Source of the DNA: an uncultured Prevotella sp.
GTDB taxonomy: Bacteria > Bacteroidota > Bacteroidia > Bacteroidales > Bacteroidaceae
Direction: 5' to 3'
DNA length: 64,000 nucleotides
NCBI GenBank assembly: GCA_937898715.1
Contig: CALEKA010000069.1
Location: 1 to 64,000 of the forward strand
Below are positions 36,034 to 45,716 of this stretch, one piece after another (the first letter of the stretch is position 1; every line of letters starts with the position of its first letter). The notes under the pieces were generated by a model. It worked only from the letters and a program-made list of their open reading frames with translations, did no database searches and was not told the origin of the DNA. The translations under genes and the position numbers were made by a program.

Positions 36034-36729
36034 CTATTCGCTGAAGCTGTAGCCCACGCGACGATAGTCTTTGAGCTGCACGTCGAATATCAGCGTAGAG
36101 TAGGCGGGCAACACGCCGCTTGTAGCACTCTTGTAGCCCAACTCTTGAGGAATGTATATCTGCCAACGGTCGCCGCGGTGCATGTGCTGCAGCGCGGTGG
36201 TGTAGCCATCGATTGTATTGGACAGGAGCAAGCGTGAGGGTGTGAAGTACTGAGGGTTGAACACGTAGTCTTCATACTCATAGAGTCCGCTGTGGTCGAA
36301 CACGCGGCCATTCTTGTAACTCTTCGTAGGGATGAGGTGGCCGATGTAGTTCACCATCACGGAGTCGGTATAGAGCGGACGGTTGGCCTTGTCGTCGAGC
36401 AGACCATTGTCGGCTTCGCCGCGCTCCAGGATGTGCACGCAGATGCTGTCTTTGGCTGAGCGTCCTGTGCTCTTGGCGTAGCTCAAGTAGAGGCGCCAGT
36501 CGCAGTGGTCTTCCCAGCTATCGCCATATTGGCTCTTGGCTTCCGCCACCTGGGTGCGTGCCACGTTCATCACGCTGTCGAAATACGCCACGTTGCGTTC
36601 TTGCCATTGATAGGTGAACTCGCTATCGTCAGTATCGTTCACATTGTCGCTACACGAGGTGAGCGACCCGAGCGCCAACGCCGTTACCATAAGGAGCATG
36701 AGGGCGCGAAAGGAATTGTTGATGCGCAT
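36034..36729 (-). CDS. FKBP-like lipoprotein (DUF4827)
   Basis: A 231-residue envelope lipoprotein with lipobox GSLTSC (Cys26). The C-terminal half has a prolyl-isomerase FKBP pattern: DSVMVNYIGHLIPT, GRVFDHSG, GDRWQIYIPQELGYKS and AYSTLIFDVQL. Active-site aromatics are only partly conserved, so it may be a chaperone rather than an isomerase. It is followed 60 bp later by aroA on the same strand. Confidence 0.8.
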   Translation of the reverse strand: MRINNSFRALMLLMVTALALGSLTSCSDNVNDTDDSEFTYQWQERNVAYFDSVMNVARTQVAEAKSQYGDSWEDHCDWRLYLSYAKSTGRSAKDSICVHILERGEADNGLLDDKANRPLYTDSVMVNYIGHLIPTKSYKNGRVFDHSGLYEYEDYVFNPQYFTPSRLLLSNTIDGYTTALQHMHRGDRWQIYIPQELGYKSATSGVLPAYSTLIFDVQLKDYRRVGYSFSE

Positions 36730-36873
36730 GTGTCAGAGGTGAAGAGGGGGGGGTAAGTAGTAAAAACACGTTTACGAGTTTATAAAGAAATCCTCTCCCC
36801 ACGGGCTCGAAGGCTCAGTGCGGAGTAAAATCTCTTTTATAAACTCGCAAACGGAATGTATGTCATATTGTTG

Positions 36874-38415
36874 TTATTGCAACTTCTTAAGCAGCGAAGT
36901 GATGCTCACCTTGTCTTCGATGAGCGAACGGAGGTCGGCGATGGGCACACGGGTTTGTTCCATTGTGTCGCGATCGCGCAGCGTTACGCAGTTGTCGTTG
37001 AGCGTATCGTGGTCGATGGTGATACAGTAGGGAGTACCGATGGCATCCATACGACGGTAGCGCTTACCGATAGAGTCTTTCTCTTCGTACTTGCAGTTGA
37101 AGTGGAACTTGAGATCGTTCATGATCTCGTGAGCCTTCTCGGGCAGTCCGTCCTTCTTGACGAGTGGCATAATAGCGAGCTTGATAGGAGCCAATGCTGC
37201 GGGGAGCTTCAGCACTACGCGGGTTTCGCCATTTTCGAGCTTTTCCTCGGTATAAGAGTGGCACATCACGCTGAGGAACATACGGTCGACACCGATAGAA
37301 GTCTCGATCACGTACGGCGTATAGCTACGGTTTTCTTCGGGGTCGAAGTATTCGATCTTACGGCCAGAGAACTTAGCATGTTGTGAAAGGTCGTAGTCAG
37401 TACGAGAGTGAATACCCTCTACCTCCTTAAATCCGAAGGGCATCTTAAATTCGATGTCGGTAGCGGCATTGGCGTAGTGGGCGAGCTTCTCGTGGTCGTG
37501 GTAGCGGTAGCATTCATCGCCGAAGCCCAGAGCTTCGTGCCATGCAAGGCGGGTCTTCTTCCACGTCTTAAACCAATCCATCTCAGTGCCTGGCTTTACG
37601 AAGAATTGCATCTCCATCTGCTCGAATTCGCGCATACGGAAGATGAATTGACGAGCTACGATCTCGTTGCGGAAAGCCTTACCGATCTGAGCGATACCGA
37701 AGGGGAGCTTCATGCGGCCTGTCTTCTGCACGTTGAGATAGTTGACGAAGATACCCTGTGCCGTTTCGGGACGGAGGTAGATGGTGCTTGCACCCTCGGC
37801 GGTAGATCCTACTTCGGTCTTAAACATGAGGTTGAACTGGCGCACGTCGGTCCAGTTGCGAGTGCCCGAGATGGGGCATACAATCTCTTCGTCGAGGATG
37901 ATCTGCTTGAGCTCTGCCAGGTCCATCTTGTTCATGGCGTCGGCATAGCGCTGGTGCAGGGCATCGCGCTTCTGTTGGTGCTCAATCACGCGGGGATTCG
38001 TCTCGCGGAACTTCTTTTCGTCGAAAGCATCGCCAAAGCGCTTGCGAGCTTTAGCCACTTCCTTTTCAATCTTTTCGTCGTACTTAGCGATTTGGTCTTC
38101 GATAAGCACGTCGGCGCGGTAACGCTTCTTAGAGTCGCGATTGTCGATCAAGGGATCATTGAAAGCGTCTACGTGGCCCGAAGCCTTCCATACGGTGGGA
38201 TGCATAAAGATGGCAGCATCGATACCCACGATATTCTCGTGGAGGAGCACCATGCTCTGCCACCAATACTGCTTGATATTATTCTTAAGTTCTACACCGT
38301 TTTGACCATAGTCGTAAACGGCGCCCAGACCATCATAGATATCACTTGAGGGGAATACAAAGCCATATTCCTTGCAATGAGATACGATCTTCTTGAAAAC
38401 GTCTTCTTGTGCCAT
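36874..38415 (-). CDS. glyS: Glycine--tRNA ligase (single-chain, class II)
   Basis: Charges tRNA-Gly. The 513-residue single-chain alpha2-type enzyme is typical of Bacteroidetes, unlike the two-subunit enzyme of most Gram-negatives. Class II motifs include TYLRPETAQGIFVNY-type motif 2 flanks (seen as YLRPETAQGIFVNYLN) and the C-terminal anticodon domain (KLAIMPLVKKDGLPEKAHEI). It begins with a clear ATG and is driven by the proximal cassette promoter. It is divergent from purL. Confidence 0.97.
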   Translation of the reverse strand: MAQEDVFKKIVSHCKEYGFVFPSSDIYDGLGAVYDYGQNGVELKNNIKQYWWQSMVLLHENIVGIDAAIFMHPTVWKASGHVDAFNDPLIDNRDSKKRYRADVLIEDQIAKYDEKIEKEVAKARKRFGDAFDEKKFRETNPRVIEHQQKRDALHQRYADAMNKMDLAELKQIILDEEIVCPISGTRNWTDVRQFNLMFKTEVGSTAEGASTIYLRPETAQGIFVNYLNVQKTGRMKLPFGIAQIGKAFRNEIVARQFIFRMREFEQMEMQFFVKPGTEMDWFKTWKKTRLAWHEALGFGDECYRYHDHEKLAHYANAATDIEFKMPFGFKEVEGIHSRTDYDLSQHAKFSGRKIEYFDPEENRSYTPYVIETSIGVDRMFLSVMCHSYTEEKLENGETRVVLKLPAALAPIKLAIMPLVKKDGLPEKAHEIMNDLKFHFNCKYEEKDSIGKRYRRMDAIGTPYCITIDHDTLNDNCVTLRDRDTMEQTRVPIADLRSLIEDKVSITSLLKKLQ

Positions 38416-38443
38416 TTTTATATGTATATTATTATGTTGGGTG

Positions 38444-38474
38444 CAAAGTTAGTGCAAGGCGAGAGAAGAGCAAA
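38444..38474 (-). promoter_or_regulatory. glyS promoter (gene-proximal cassette copy)
   Basis: Minus strand: TTTG (38471-38474), 19 bp, TAACTTTG (38444-38451). Leader about 28 nt. The spacer contains CTCGCCTTGCAC. Confidence 0.82.
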
Positions 38475-38712
38475 GAAAAAAACTCGTTTTTTGATTTGTT
38501 CTTCCGAGCCGCAGCCTAACTTGCGCGAAGCGAAAGTTAGTGCAAACCGAATGCATTGCAAAGGAAAAAACTCGTTTTTTACTTTGTAATGCTGAGGTGC
38601 AGCCTAACTTGCCGAAGAAAAGTTAGTGCAAGGCGAGAAAAGAGCAAAAAAAGTGTGCTTTTTTGTTTGCTCTTCCGAGCCGCAGCCTAACTTGCGCGAA
38701 GCAAAAGAAGGA
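38444..38712 (-). repeat. Triplicated promoter cassette upstream of glyS
   Basis: Three roughly 90-bp units on the minus strand, each with a palindrome around CGAGTTTTTT, a CTCG-TTGCAC block and GGCTGCGGCTCGG or a close variant. The distal -7 boxes read TAACTTTCG and TAACTTTTC, so only the proximal one is intact. Between copies TAACTT and AAGTTA pair, replacing the TATCTT and AAGATA of leuS: a compensatory change. Confidence 0.85.
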
Positions 38713-38740
38713 ACATGCCCGTCCTCAGCCACACAGATGA

Positions 38741-38764
38741 TGCCGACGCGAAACGCGTCGCCCA
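38741..38764. repeat. REP-like palindrome (island C)
   Basis: Single copy with centre AAA and the CCCACAGAAC flank, at the left edge of island C. Confidence 0.85.
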
Positions 38765-38802
38765 CAGAACTACCCAACGGCACCGACGCTTTAAATTATT
38801 CT

Positions 38803-39344
38803 CACGCGCGCACGCGCACACATCAAGTTTTCCCCGCTTTTGCCTACACTCCTACACGTTTCATTCGCAATCCATTAAATATCAGCTCATTACAAAGTGT
38901 AAGCACTCCTCACGCAGCCTACATTCATTCCTCACTCTATCATTTCCCTACCCTTCATAAAATTACCCTCGATGCTGTCAAAATTAGCCCTCGATGCTGT
39001 CAAAATTAGCCCTCGATGCTGTCAAAATTAGCCCTCGATGCTGTCAAAATTAACCCTGCTCCCGTTACTACCTTCACCGGCCCCCCTTGAAGCGAAAACT
39101 TACCCCCGATGTGCAGCCGAGTGAGAGGAAAGTGCAGGCAGCAGGTCTCGTCCTACACCCACAGAACCTTTGATTATCAAGCAAATAGCACAGAAACGTG
39201 ACAAAGACCGATTATTCCCCACCCCAAACTAACTGTAGCGCGCACGCATACGCGCGCGAGAAGCCACAAAAAGATGAAAAATATGGCAGAAAGCAAAGCA
39301 AGAGGCGAAGCACTTCGAAGTTCCGCATTTTTTTTCTAAATTTG
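38803..39344 (+). other. Intergenic 22-bp-repeat promoter island C
   Basis: CG-rich block 38803-38819, TGCCTACACT (38841-38850), four 22-bp units (38966-39053), AGTGCAGGCA (39131-39140) complementary to the earlier block with one mismatch, GATTATCAA 39172-39180, inverted CG-rich block 39238-39260 and TAAATTTG (39337-39344) facing purL. The -33 box is weak here. Confidence 0.73.
38966..39053. repeat. 22-bp tandem array, 4 units (island C)
   Basis: Units at 38966, 38988, 39010 and 39032 contain CCCTCGATGCTGTCAAAATT. Rotated to AAAATTA they agree with the island A unit at 16 of 22 positions. Confidence 0.95.
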
Positions 39345-39428
39345 CAGCATAGTTGGAGCACACCCGTCGACAATAGTCAGAATGAGGCGTACCCCCCACT
39401 CAGAAATCCATCAAAACCTCACCACGAT

Positions 39429-42400
39429 ATGATTTTGTTTTTTAAAACTCCGCAGAAGAGCATCATCGCTACCCAGGTAGACCACGAGCTCTCTCAGAAC
39501 GAAGTGGAAGAACTCTGCTGGCTCTATGGCGGCGCTACTCTCGAGAAGGATAGCGAGCTGAAGGGTTGGTATGTAGGCCCCCGCCGTGAAATGATTACTC
39601 CTTGGAGCACCAATGCCGTAGAGATTACTCAGAACATGAATCTCCACGGCATTGCGCGTATTGAGGAGTACTTCCCCGTAAAGAGCGAAAAGGCCGACCA
39701 CGACCCCATGCTCCAGCGCATGTACAACGGACTTGACCAGGAAATCTTCACCGTCAACATCAAGCCCGCTCCCATCGAGTACATCTCCGACCTCGAGAGC
39801 TACAATGAGCAGGAAGGTCTCGCCCTCTCGCCCGCTGAGATCGAATACCTCCACGGCGTAGAGAAGCAACTCGGCCGTCAGCTCACCGACTCTGAGGTGT
39901 TTGGCTTCGCTCAGATCAACTCTGAGCACTGCCGCCACAAGATCTTCGGCGGCTCATTCGTGATCGATGGCAAGGAGATGCCCTCTTCGCTCTTCGCCAT
40001 GATCAAGAAGACCACTAAGGAGAATCCTCACAAAATCATCTCAGCCTACAAGGACAATGTGGCTTTCGCCCAAGGCCCCATAGTAGAACAATTCGCTCCC
40101 GCCGATCACTCCACAAGCGACTGGTTCCGCGTGAAGGACATCGAGAGCGTGATTTCTATCAAAGCCGAGACTCACAACTTCCCCACCACCGTAGAGCCAT
40201 TCAATGGCGCATCGACGGGTACGGGTGGTGAAATCCGCGACCGTATGGGCGGTGGCGTAGGTTCTTGGCCTATCGCTGGTACAGCTGTCTACATGACGGC
40301 CTACCCCCGACTCGACGGCGGACGCGAGTGGGAGGACATCCTGCCCGTGAGAAAATGGCTCTATCAGACGCCCGAACAGATCTTGATAAAGGCTTCAAAT
40401 GGTGCCTCCGACTTCGGCAACAAGTTTGGACAACCGCTCATCGCCGGTTCGGTCCTGACCTTCGAACACCAAGAGAATGGCGAGAAGTATGGCTACGACA
40501 AGGTGATCATGCTCGCCGGAGGCGTGGGCTACGGCACCAAGCGCGACTGCCTCAAGGGCACCCCAGAGAAGGGCAACAAGGTGGTAGTAGTAGGTGGCGA
40601 CAACTATCGCATCGGACTGGGCGGTGGCTCCGTAAGCTCCGTCGACACGGGTCGCTACAGCAGCGGTATTGAGCTCAATGCCGTGCAGCGTGCCAACCCC
40701 GAAATGCAGAAGCGTGCCAACAACCTTGTGCGTGCACTCTGCGAAGAAGACGTCAACCCCGTAGTGAGCATCCACGACCACGGATCGGCTGGCCATGTCA
40801 ACTGCCTCTCAGAACTCGTAGAGGACTGCGGCGGACAGATCGACATGACGAAGCTCCCCATCGGCGACCCCACCCTCTCGGCCAAGGAAATCATTGCCAA
40901 CGAGAGCCAAGAGCGCATGGGTCTGCTCATCCAGGAGGAACACATCGACCACGTACGCCAGATAGCAGAGCGCGAGCGTGCCCCGATGTACGTAGTGGGC
41001 GAGACCACGGGCGATGCTCACTTCTCGTTCGTACAGGGCGACGGCAAGCGCCCCTTCGACCTCGACGTGGCTCAGATGTTTGGCCACTCTCCCAAGACGG
41101 TGATGGTCGACGAGACCGTAGAACGCAAATACAAGGATGTGACCTACGACGCCACACACCTTGATGAATATATCAACCGCGTGCTTCAGCTCGAAGCCGT
41201 AGCTTGCAAAGATTGGTTGACCAACAAGGTGGACCGCTCCGTGACGGGCAAGGTGGCTCATCAGCAGACACAGGGCGAGCTGCAGCTCCCGCTCTCCGAC
41301 TGCGGCGTAGTAGCACTCGACTATCGTGGCCGCAAGGGCATCGCTACAGCACTCGGTCATGCTCCACAGGCTGGACTGGCCAACCCCGCAGCAGGCTCCG
41401 TGCTCTCCGTGGCAGAATCGCTGACCAACATCGTATGGGCTCCGCTCGCAGAGGGCCTCGACAGCGTGTCGCTCTCGGCCAACTGGATGTGGCCCTGCCG
41501 CAGCCAGAAGGGCGAAGATGCACGCCTCTATCAGGGCGTTGAAGCACTGAGCGACTTCTGCTGCGCTCTCGAGATCAATGTGCCCACGGGTAAGGACTCG
41601 CTCTCGCTCTCACAGCAGTATCCCAACGGCGAGAAGATCATCTCTCCGGGCACAGTCATCGTGAGCGCCGGTGGCGAGGTGAGCGACGTGCGCAAGGTGG
41701 TTTCGCCCGTCATGGTGAACCAGAAGAAGAGCACGTTCTACCATATCGACTTCTCATTCGACGAACTTCGCCTCGGCGGTTCGGCATTCGCTCAGAGCCA
41801 AGGCTTCGTGGGCAGCGACGTGCCCATGGTGAAGAATCCCGACTACTTCCGCGATGCATTCAATGCCGTACAGGAACTCGTCGGCAAGGGTCTCATCCTC
41901 GCCGGTCACGACATCTCTGCAGGTGGTCTGATCACGACCTTGCTCGAAATGACCTTCGCCAACACCGAGGGCGGTATCGACGTAAGCCTCGACAAGTTTA
42001 AGACGGACGACCTCGTGCGCGTGCTCTTCGCCGAAAACCCCGGCGTAGTGGTACAGATTGCCGATGCCGACAAGAAGGAGTTCAAGAAGATTCTCGACGA
42101 GGCTGGCGTGGGCTACGTGAAGATTGGTACTCCCGCCGAGGAGCGTCAGATCATGGTCACTCTGGGCGATGCCACCTATCAGTTTGGTATCGACTATCTG
42201 CGCGACGTATGGTACGAGACTTCCTACCTGCTCGACACCAAGCAGAGCCTCAACGGCTGCGCCAAGAAGCGTTACGAAAACTACAAGCAGCAACCGCTTG
42301 AATATCATATCCATCCCGAGTTTACAGGCAAACTGAAGCAGTTTGGCCTTGACCCCGACCGTCGCAAGCCCTCAGGCATCAAGGCTGCCATCATCCGCGA

Positions 42401-43130
42401 GAAGGGTACGAACGGCGAACGCGAAATGGCGTATGCGCTCTACCTCGCCGGCTTCGACGTGAAGGATGTGATGATGACCGACCTCATCACCGGTCGCGAG
42501 ACATTGGACGAGGTGAACATGATCGTGTTCTGCGGTGGTTTCTCCAACTCCGACGTGCTCGGCTCTGCCAAGGGATGGGCGGGTGCTTTCCTCTACAATC
42601 CCAAGGCGAAGGAAGCTCTCGACCGCTTCTACGCTCGCGAAGATACGCTCTCACTCGGCGTGTGCAACGGTTGCCAGCTCATGGTAGAACTCAACCTTAT
42701 CAACCCCGACCACAAGAAGCGCGCTCGCATGCTCCACAACGACTCTCACAAGTTTGAGAGCGCATTCCTCGGTGTGACCGTCCCCACCAACCGCAGCGTG
42801 ATGTTTGGTTCGCTCTCGGGCGACAAACTCGGCATCTGGGTGGCCCACGGCGAAGGTAAGTTCGACCTGCCTCTGCCCGAAGACGACTACAACGTGGTGC
42901 TTAAGTACTCTTACGACGAGTATCCCGGCAATCCCAACGGCTCTTCCTACAGCGTAGCGGGTATTGCCAGCCCCGATGGTCGCCACCTTGCCATGATGCC
43001 CCACTTGGAGCGAGCCTTCTTCCCCTGGCAGACAGCCTACTATCCCGCCGACCGCCTCGCCGACGATATCACACCCTGGATGGAGGCCTTCGTCAACGCC
43101 CGCAAGTGGGTGGAAGCACACACGAAGTAA
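39429..43130 (+). CDS. purL: Phosphoribosylformylglycinamidine synthase (single-chain PurL)
   Basis: Fourth step of purine synthesis, using glutamine and ATP. The 1233-residue protein joins the synthetase and a C-terminal glutaminase, as in Gammaproteobacteria. Seen: INSEHCRHKIFGG and THNFPTTVEPFNGASTGTGG in the first half, PTGKDSLSLSQ in the middle, and the glutaminase nucleophile C1079 in GVCNGCQLM, with HGEGKF near the end. The start is ATG 39429 (MILFFKTPQKS); the longer frame begins in island C. A GGTTATAA inverted repeat follows. Confidence 0.97.
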   Translation: MILFFKTPQKSIIATQVDHELSQNEVEELCWLYGGATLEKDSELKGWYVGPRREMITPWSTNAVEITQNMNLHGIARIEEYFPVKSEKADHDPMLQRMYNGLDQEIFTVNIKPAPIEYISDLESYNEQEGLALSPAEIEYLHGVEKQLGRQLTDSEVFGFAQINSEHCRHKIFGGSFVIDGKEMPSSLFAMIKKTTKENPHKIISAYKDNVAFAQGPIVEQFAPADHSTSDWFRVKDIESVISIKAETHNFPTTVEPFNGASTGTGGEIRDRMGGGVGSWPIAGTAVYMTAYPRLDGGREWEDILPVRKWLYQTPEQILIKASNGASDFGNKFGQPLIAGSVLTFEHQENGEKYGYDKVIMLAGGVGYGTKRDCLKGTPEKGNKVVVVGGDNYRIGLGGGSVSSVDTGRYSSGIELNAVQRANPEMQKRANNLVRALCEEDVNPVVSIHDHGSAGHVNCLSELVEDCGGQIDMTKLPIGDPTLSAKEIIANESQERMGLLIQEEHIDHVRQIAERERAPMYVVGETTGDAHFSFVQGDGKRPFDLDVAQMFGHSPKTVMVDETVERKYKDVTYDATHLDEYINRVLQLEAVACKDWLTNKVDRSVTGKVAHQQTQGELQLPLSDCGVVALDYRGRKGIATALGHAPQAGLANPAAGSVLSVAESLTNIVWAPLAEGLDSVSLSANWMWPCRSQKGEDARLYQGVEALSDFCCALEINVPTGKDSLSLSQQYPNGEKIISPGTVIVSAGGEVSDVRKVVSPVMVNQKKSTFYHIDFSFDELRLGGSAFAQSQGFVGSDVPMVKNPDYFRDAFNAVQELVGKGLILAGHDISAGGLITTLLEMTFANTEGGIDVSLDKFKTDDLVRVLFAENPGVVVQIADADKKEFKKILDEAGVGYVKIGTPAEERQIMVTLGDATYQFGIDYLRDVWYETSYLLDTKQSLNGCAKKRYENYKQQPLEYHIHPEFTGKLKQFGLDPDRRKPSGIKAAIIREKGTNGEREMAYALYLAGFDVKDVMMTDLITGRETLDEVNMIVFCGGFSNSDVLGSAKGWAGAFLYNPKAKEALDRFYAREDTLSLGVCNGCQLMVELNLINPDHKKRARMLHNDSHKFESAFLGVTVPTNRSVMFGSLSGDKLGIWVAHGEGKFDLPLPEDDYNVVLKYSYDEYPGNPNGSSYSVAGIASPDGRHLAMMPHLERAFFPWQTAYYPADRLADDITPWMEAFVNARKWVEAHTK

Positions 43131-43296
43131 GTTTGAAGTTTTAAGGTTTAAGGTTATAAAGTAAGTTTGGAGTTTTAAGGTTTGAGGTTATAAAGTTAGT
43201 TTAAGCCTCATAACTACTGAAACATACTTTATAACCTCATAACCTCCAAACTTAAAACTAACCTTATAACCCAAAACCTCAAAACTTAAGACCATA
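43131..43296. repeat. GGTTATAA-family repeats after purL
   Basis: Two forward units (AGGTTATAAAGTTAGTTT type) at 43134-43200 face two inverted units (TTATAACCTCATAACCTC) at 43231-43292, so the transcript can fold into a long AT-rich hairpin. Confidence 0.85.
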
Positions 43297-43301
43297 ATCT
43301 A

Positions 43302-43366
43302 AACGGCGCCTCAGCGCCATTAAACTTATAAACTCAGGGCGCTTGCGCCCCTAAACTTATAAACTC
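43302..43366. repeat. Paired GC hairpins upstream of pyrE
   Basis: GGCGCCTCAGCGCC and GGGCGCTTGCGCCC, each followed by TAAACTTATAAACTC: a two-copy repeat in the pyrE leader. Confidence 0.7.
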
Positions 43367-43373
43367 CCCTTTC

Positions 43374-44003
43374 ATGTCTCTCGAAAAGATATTTGCAGAA
43401 AAACTGCTCAACGTTAAAGCCATTAAGCTCCAACCCGAACAGCCCTTCACTTGGGCAAGCGGTTGGGAATCGCCCTTCTATTGCGACAATCGTAAGACCC
43501 TCGCATTCCCCTCACTCCGTAGCTTCGTAAAGCTCGAACTGAGCCGCATCGTAGCCGAGAAATATCCCGAAGCCGACGCCATCGCAGGCGTTGCTACAGG
43601 TGCTATCGCACAGGGAGCCCTCGTGGCCGATGCACTCGGACTGCCCTTCGCCTACGTGCGCTCTAAACCCAAAGACCACGGCATGACCAACCTCATCGAA
43701 GGCGATCTGCAGAAAGGCATGAAGGTGGTCGTAGTAGAAGACCTCATCTCGACCGGTGGCAGCAGCCTCAAGGCCGTCGAAGCACTCCGTCAGCACGGAT
43801 GCGAAGTGATCGGCATGGTGGCAAGCTACACCTACGGCTTCCCCGTAGCCGAAGAAGCTTTCAAGGCAGCACACGTAGAACTCACCACACTGACCAACTA
43901 CGAAGCCGTAGTAGAAGTAGCCCTCCACACCGGCTACATCAAGCAGGAACACGTAGAACTCCTCCATCAGTGGCGCGCCAACCCCAGCGAATGGGGTAAG
44001 TAA
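43374..44003 (+). CDS. pyrE: Orotate phosphoribosyltransferase
   Basis: Makes OMP from orotate and PRPP in pyrimidine synthesis. The 209 residues include PFTWASGWESPFYCDNRK, AIAGVATGAIAQG, the catalytic lysine loop VRSKPKDHG, and the PRPP motif VVVVEDLISTGGSS. The ATG at 43374 follows a GC-hairpin repeat. A hairpin terminator lies 30 bp downstream. Confidence 0.97.
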   Translation: MSLEKIFAEKLLNVKAIKLQPEQPFTWASGWESPFYCDNRKTLAFPSLRSFVKLELSRIVAEKYPEADAIAGVATGAIAQGALVADALGLPFAYVRSKPKDHGMTNLIEGDLQKGMKVVVVEDLISTGGSSLKAVEALRQHGCEVIGMVASYTYGFPVAEEAFKAAHVELTTLTNYEAVVEVALHTGYIKQEHVELLHQWRANPSEWGK

Positions 44004-44033
44004 GAACCACCCTTAAGATTGATAACAGATTAG

Positions 44034-44076
44034 GTTTAGGAGTTGGGAGGATGTCTTTCGGCTCCTAAACTGTTTT
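44034..44076 (+). terminator. Terminator after pyrE
   Basis: GTTTAGGAG pairs with CTCCTAAAC, followed by TGTTTT. Confidence 0.7.
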
Positions 44077-44122
44077 GCTTTTTAACAACATCTATATTTG
44101 CATGAGACGCATATATAATATA

Positions 44123-45535
44123 ATGGGAGTGAAGCCCCTCATGCTTCTGCTCCTCCTCATGGCCGCCATCCCCGCCATGGCACAAAAGGCCAAATACGTG
44201 TTCTACTTCATCGGCGACGGCATGGGCGTAAACCAAGTTAATGGCACCGAAACCTACCTCGCCGCCCTCGAAGGACGCATCGGCGTGAAGCCCCTCTGCT
44301 TCACACAGTTCCCCTACGCTGCCCTCGTAACCACCTATTCAGGCACCAACGGCGTGACCGACTCTGCCGCAGCAGGCACAGCACTCTCCACCGGCAACAA
44401 GTCGAAGAATGGTGCACTCGGCGTATTGGCCGATCAAGTGACACCCGTCAATAGCATTGCCGTATGGGCACAACAGAATGGTGCCGCAGTAGGCGTAAGC
44501 ACCAGCGTGAGCGTCGACCACGCCACACCAGCCGCATTCTACGCCCACCAAGGTGCCCGCGGCTCATACTATGCCATCGGACAAGACCTCGTAAAGGCAA
44601 ACTTCGACTTCTACGCAGGTTCAGACTTCCTCCAACCACAAGACAAGCACAACGCCCAAGCCCCCTCGCTCTACAAGCAGTGTGAAGACGCTGGCTACGT
44701 GATCGCTCGTGGCTATAAAGACTATCAGCGCAAGTCGCGCAAGGCCGAAAAGCTCATCCTCTTCCAGACCGAAGAAGCCAGCAAGCGCCAACGCAACTCT
44801 CTGCCCTATGCCATCGACCGCACATCCAAGGACATGACGCTGCAGGAAGTGACCCGCGCAGGCATCAATTTCCTTACTAAAAAGAATAAGGACGGATTCT
44901 TCCTCATGGTAGAGGGCGGAAAGATCGACTGGGCATGCCACAGCAACGACGCTGGTACGGCATTCCGCGAACTCAAAGATATGGACGAAGCCATTCAGGT
45001 GGCTTACGAGTTTTACGCACAACACCCCGACGAGACGCTCATCGTAGTCACCGCCGACCACGAGACAGGCGGACTCTCGCTCGGCCGTGGCCCATACGAA
45101 CTCCATACCGACCTCTTCCGCTACCAGCGCATGAGCACCGATGCCTACAGCCTCCACCTCAAGCAGCTCAGCGAGAAGCTCGGCGCAAAATTCACATGGG
45201 ACGTTGTCAAAGCCGACCTCAAGCAAAACTGGGGCTTCGGCGCAGGAGTGAAAATCTCCGACCGACAGAAAGATCGCCTCAAAGCAGCCTACAACGCCAC
45301 CGTGAGCGGCGAAGCCAAAGACAAACAGTCGCTCTACGCCAAAGTAGACGCATTGGCCGACGAAGCCCGCGAGATCATGGCAGAATGCGCCCTCATCGGA
45401 TGGCAGAGCGGCGGTCATAGCAACGGATTCGTGCCCGTATTCGCCATTGGCGCTGGCGCCGACCAGTTCCACGGACAGATCGACAACACCGAAATCCCCG
45501 TCAAGATGGCAAAAGCAGCTGGATGGAATCACTAA
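44123..45535 (+). CDS. Alkaline phosphatase
   Basis: Exported phosphomonoesterase of 470 residues. Signal peptide MGVKPLMLLLLLMAAIPAMA; metal ligand D32 in FIGDGMGVNQVN; nucleophile Ser81 in TDSAAAGTALSTG; late metal motif VTADHETGGL and the histidine in GHSNGFVPV. A TATATTTG -7 box ends at 44100, so ATG 44123 with a short leader is preferred over ATG 44102 at the transcription start. It probably scavenges phosphate; no pho box was recognised. Confidence 0.9.
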   Translation: MGVKPLMLLLLLMAAIPAMAQKAKYVFYFIGDGMGVNQVNGTETYLAALEGRIGVKPLCFTQFPYAALVTTYSGTNGVTDSAAAGTALSTGNKSKNGALGVLADQVTPVNSIAVWAQQNGAAVGVSTSVSVDHATPAAFYAHQGARGSYYAIGQDLVKANFDFYAGSDFLQPQDKHNAQAPSLYKQCEDAGYVIARGYKDYQRKSRKAEKLILFQTEEASKRQRNSLPYAIDRTSKDMTLQEVTRAGINFLTKKNKDGFFLMVEGGKIDWACHSNDAGTAFRELKDMDEAIQVAYEFYAQHPDETLIVVTADHETGGLSLGRGPYELHTDLFRYQRMSTDAYSLHLKQLSEKLGAKFTWDVVKADLKQNWGFGAGVKISDRQKDRLKAAYNATVSGEAKDKQSLYAKVDALADEAREIMAECALIGWQSGGHSNGFVPVFAIGAGADQFHGQIDNTEIPVKMAKAAGWNH

Positions 45536-45585
45536 AATTAGTGTTCAATCTAATAGAATTTACTTAATTTCTGTTCTATTCTTCT

Positions 45586-45646
45586 CTTCCCTTGTAAAAA
45601 AGCGAAACGAACCACCGCATTTTTTACAAGGGAAGTATTACTTTTG
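45586..45646 (+). promoter_or_regulatory. Palindrome and -7 box upstream of the OMP gene
   Basis: CTTCCCTTGTAAAAAA (45586-45601) and its exact complement (45620-45635) flank an 18-nt loop, directly followed by TACTTTTG (45639-45646). GGGAAG and CTTCCC recur in the leader (45659-45701). It could be an operator or a terminator for the phosphatase. Confidence 0.65.
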
Positions 45647-45716
45647 TGCACTCATTTAGGGAAGCCACCCCCAAGGCTGCGGCCCAACGGAGCACTTCCC
45701 ATAAACACACTCTGCA

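Noticed and set aside
38626..39009. Open frames in island C and the glyS cassette region
   Set aside because: They follow repeats and promoter DNA and lack any protein similarity.
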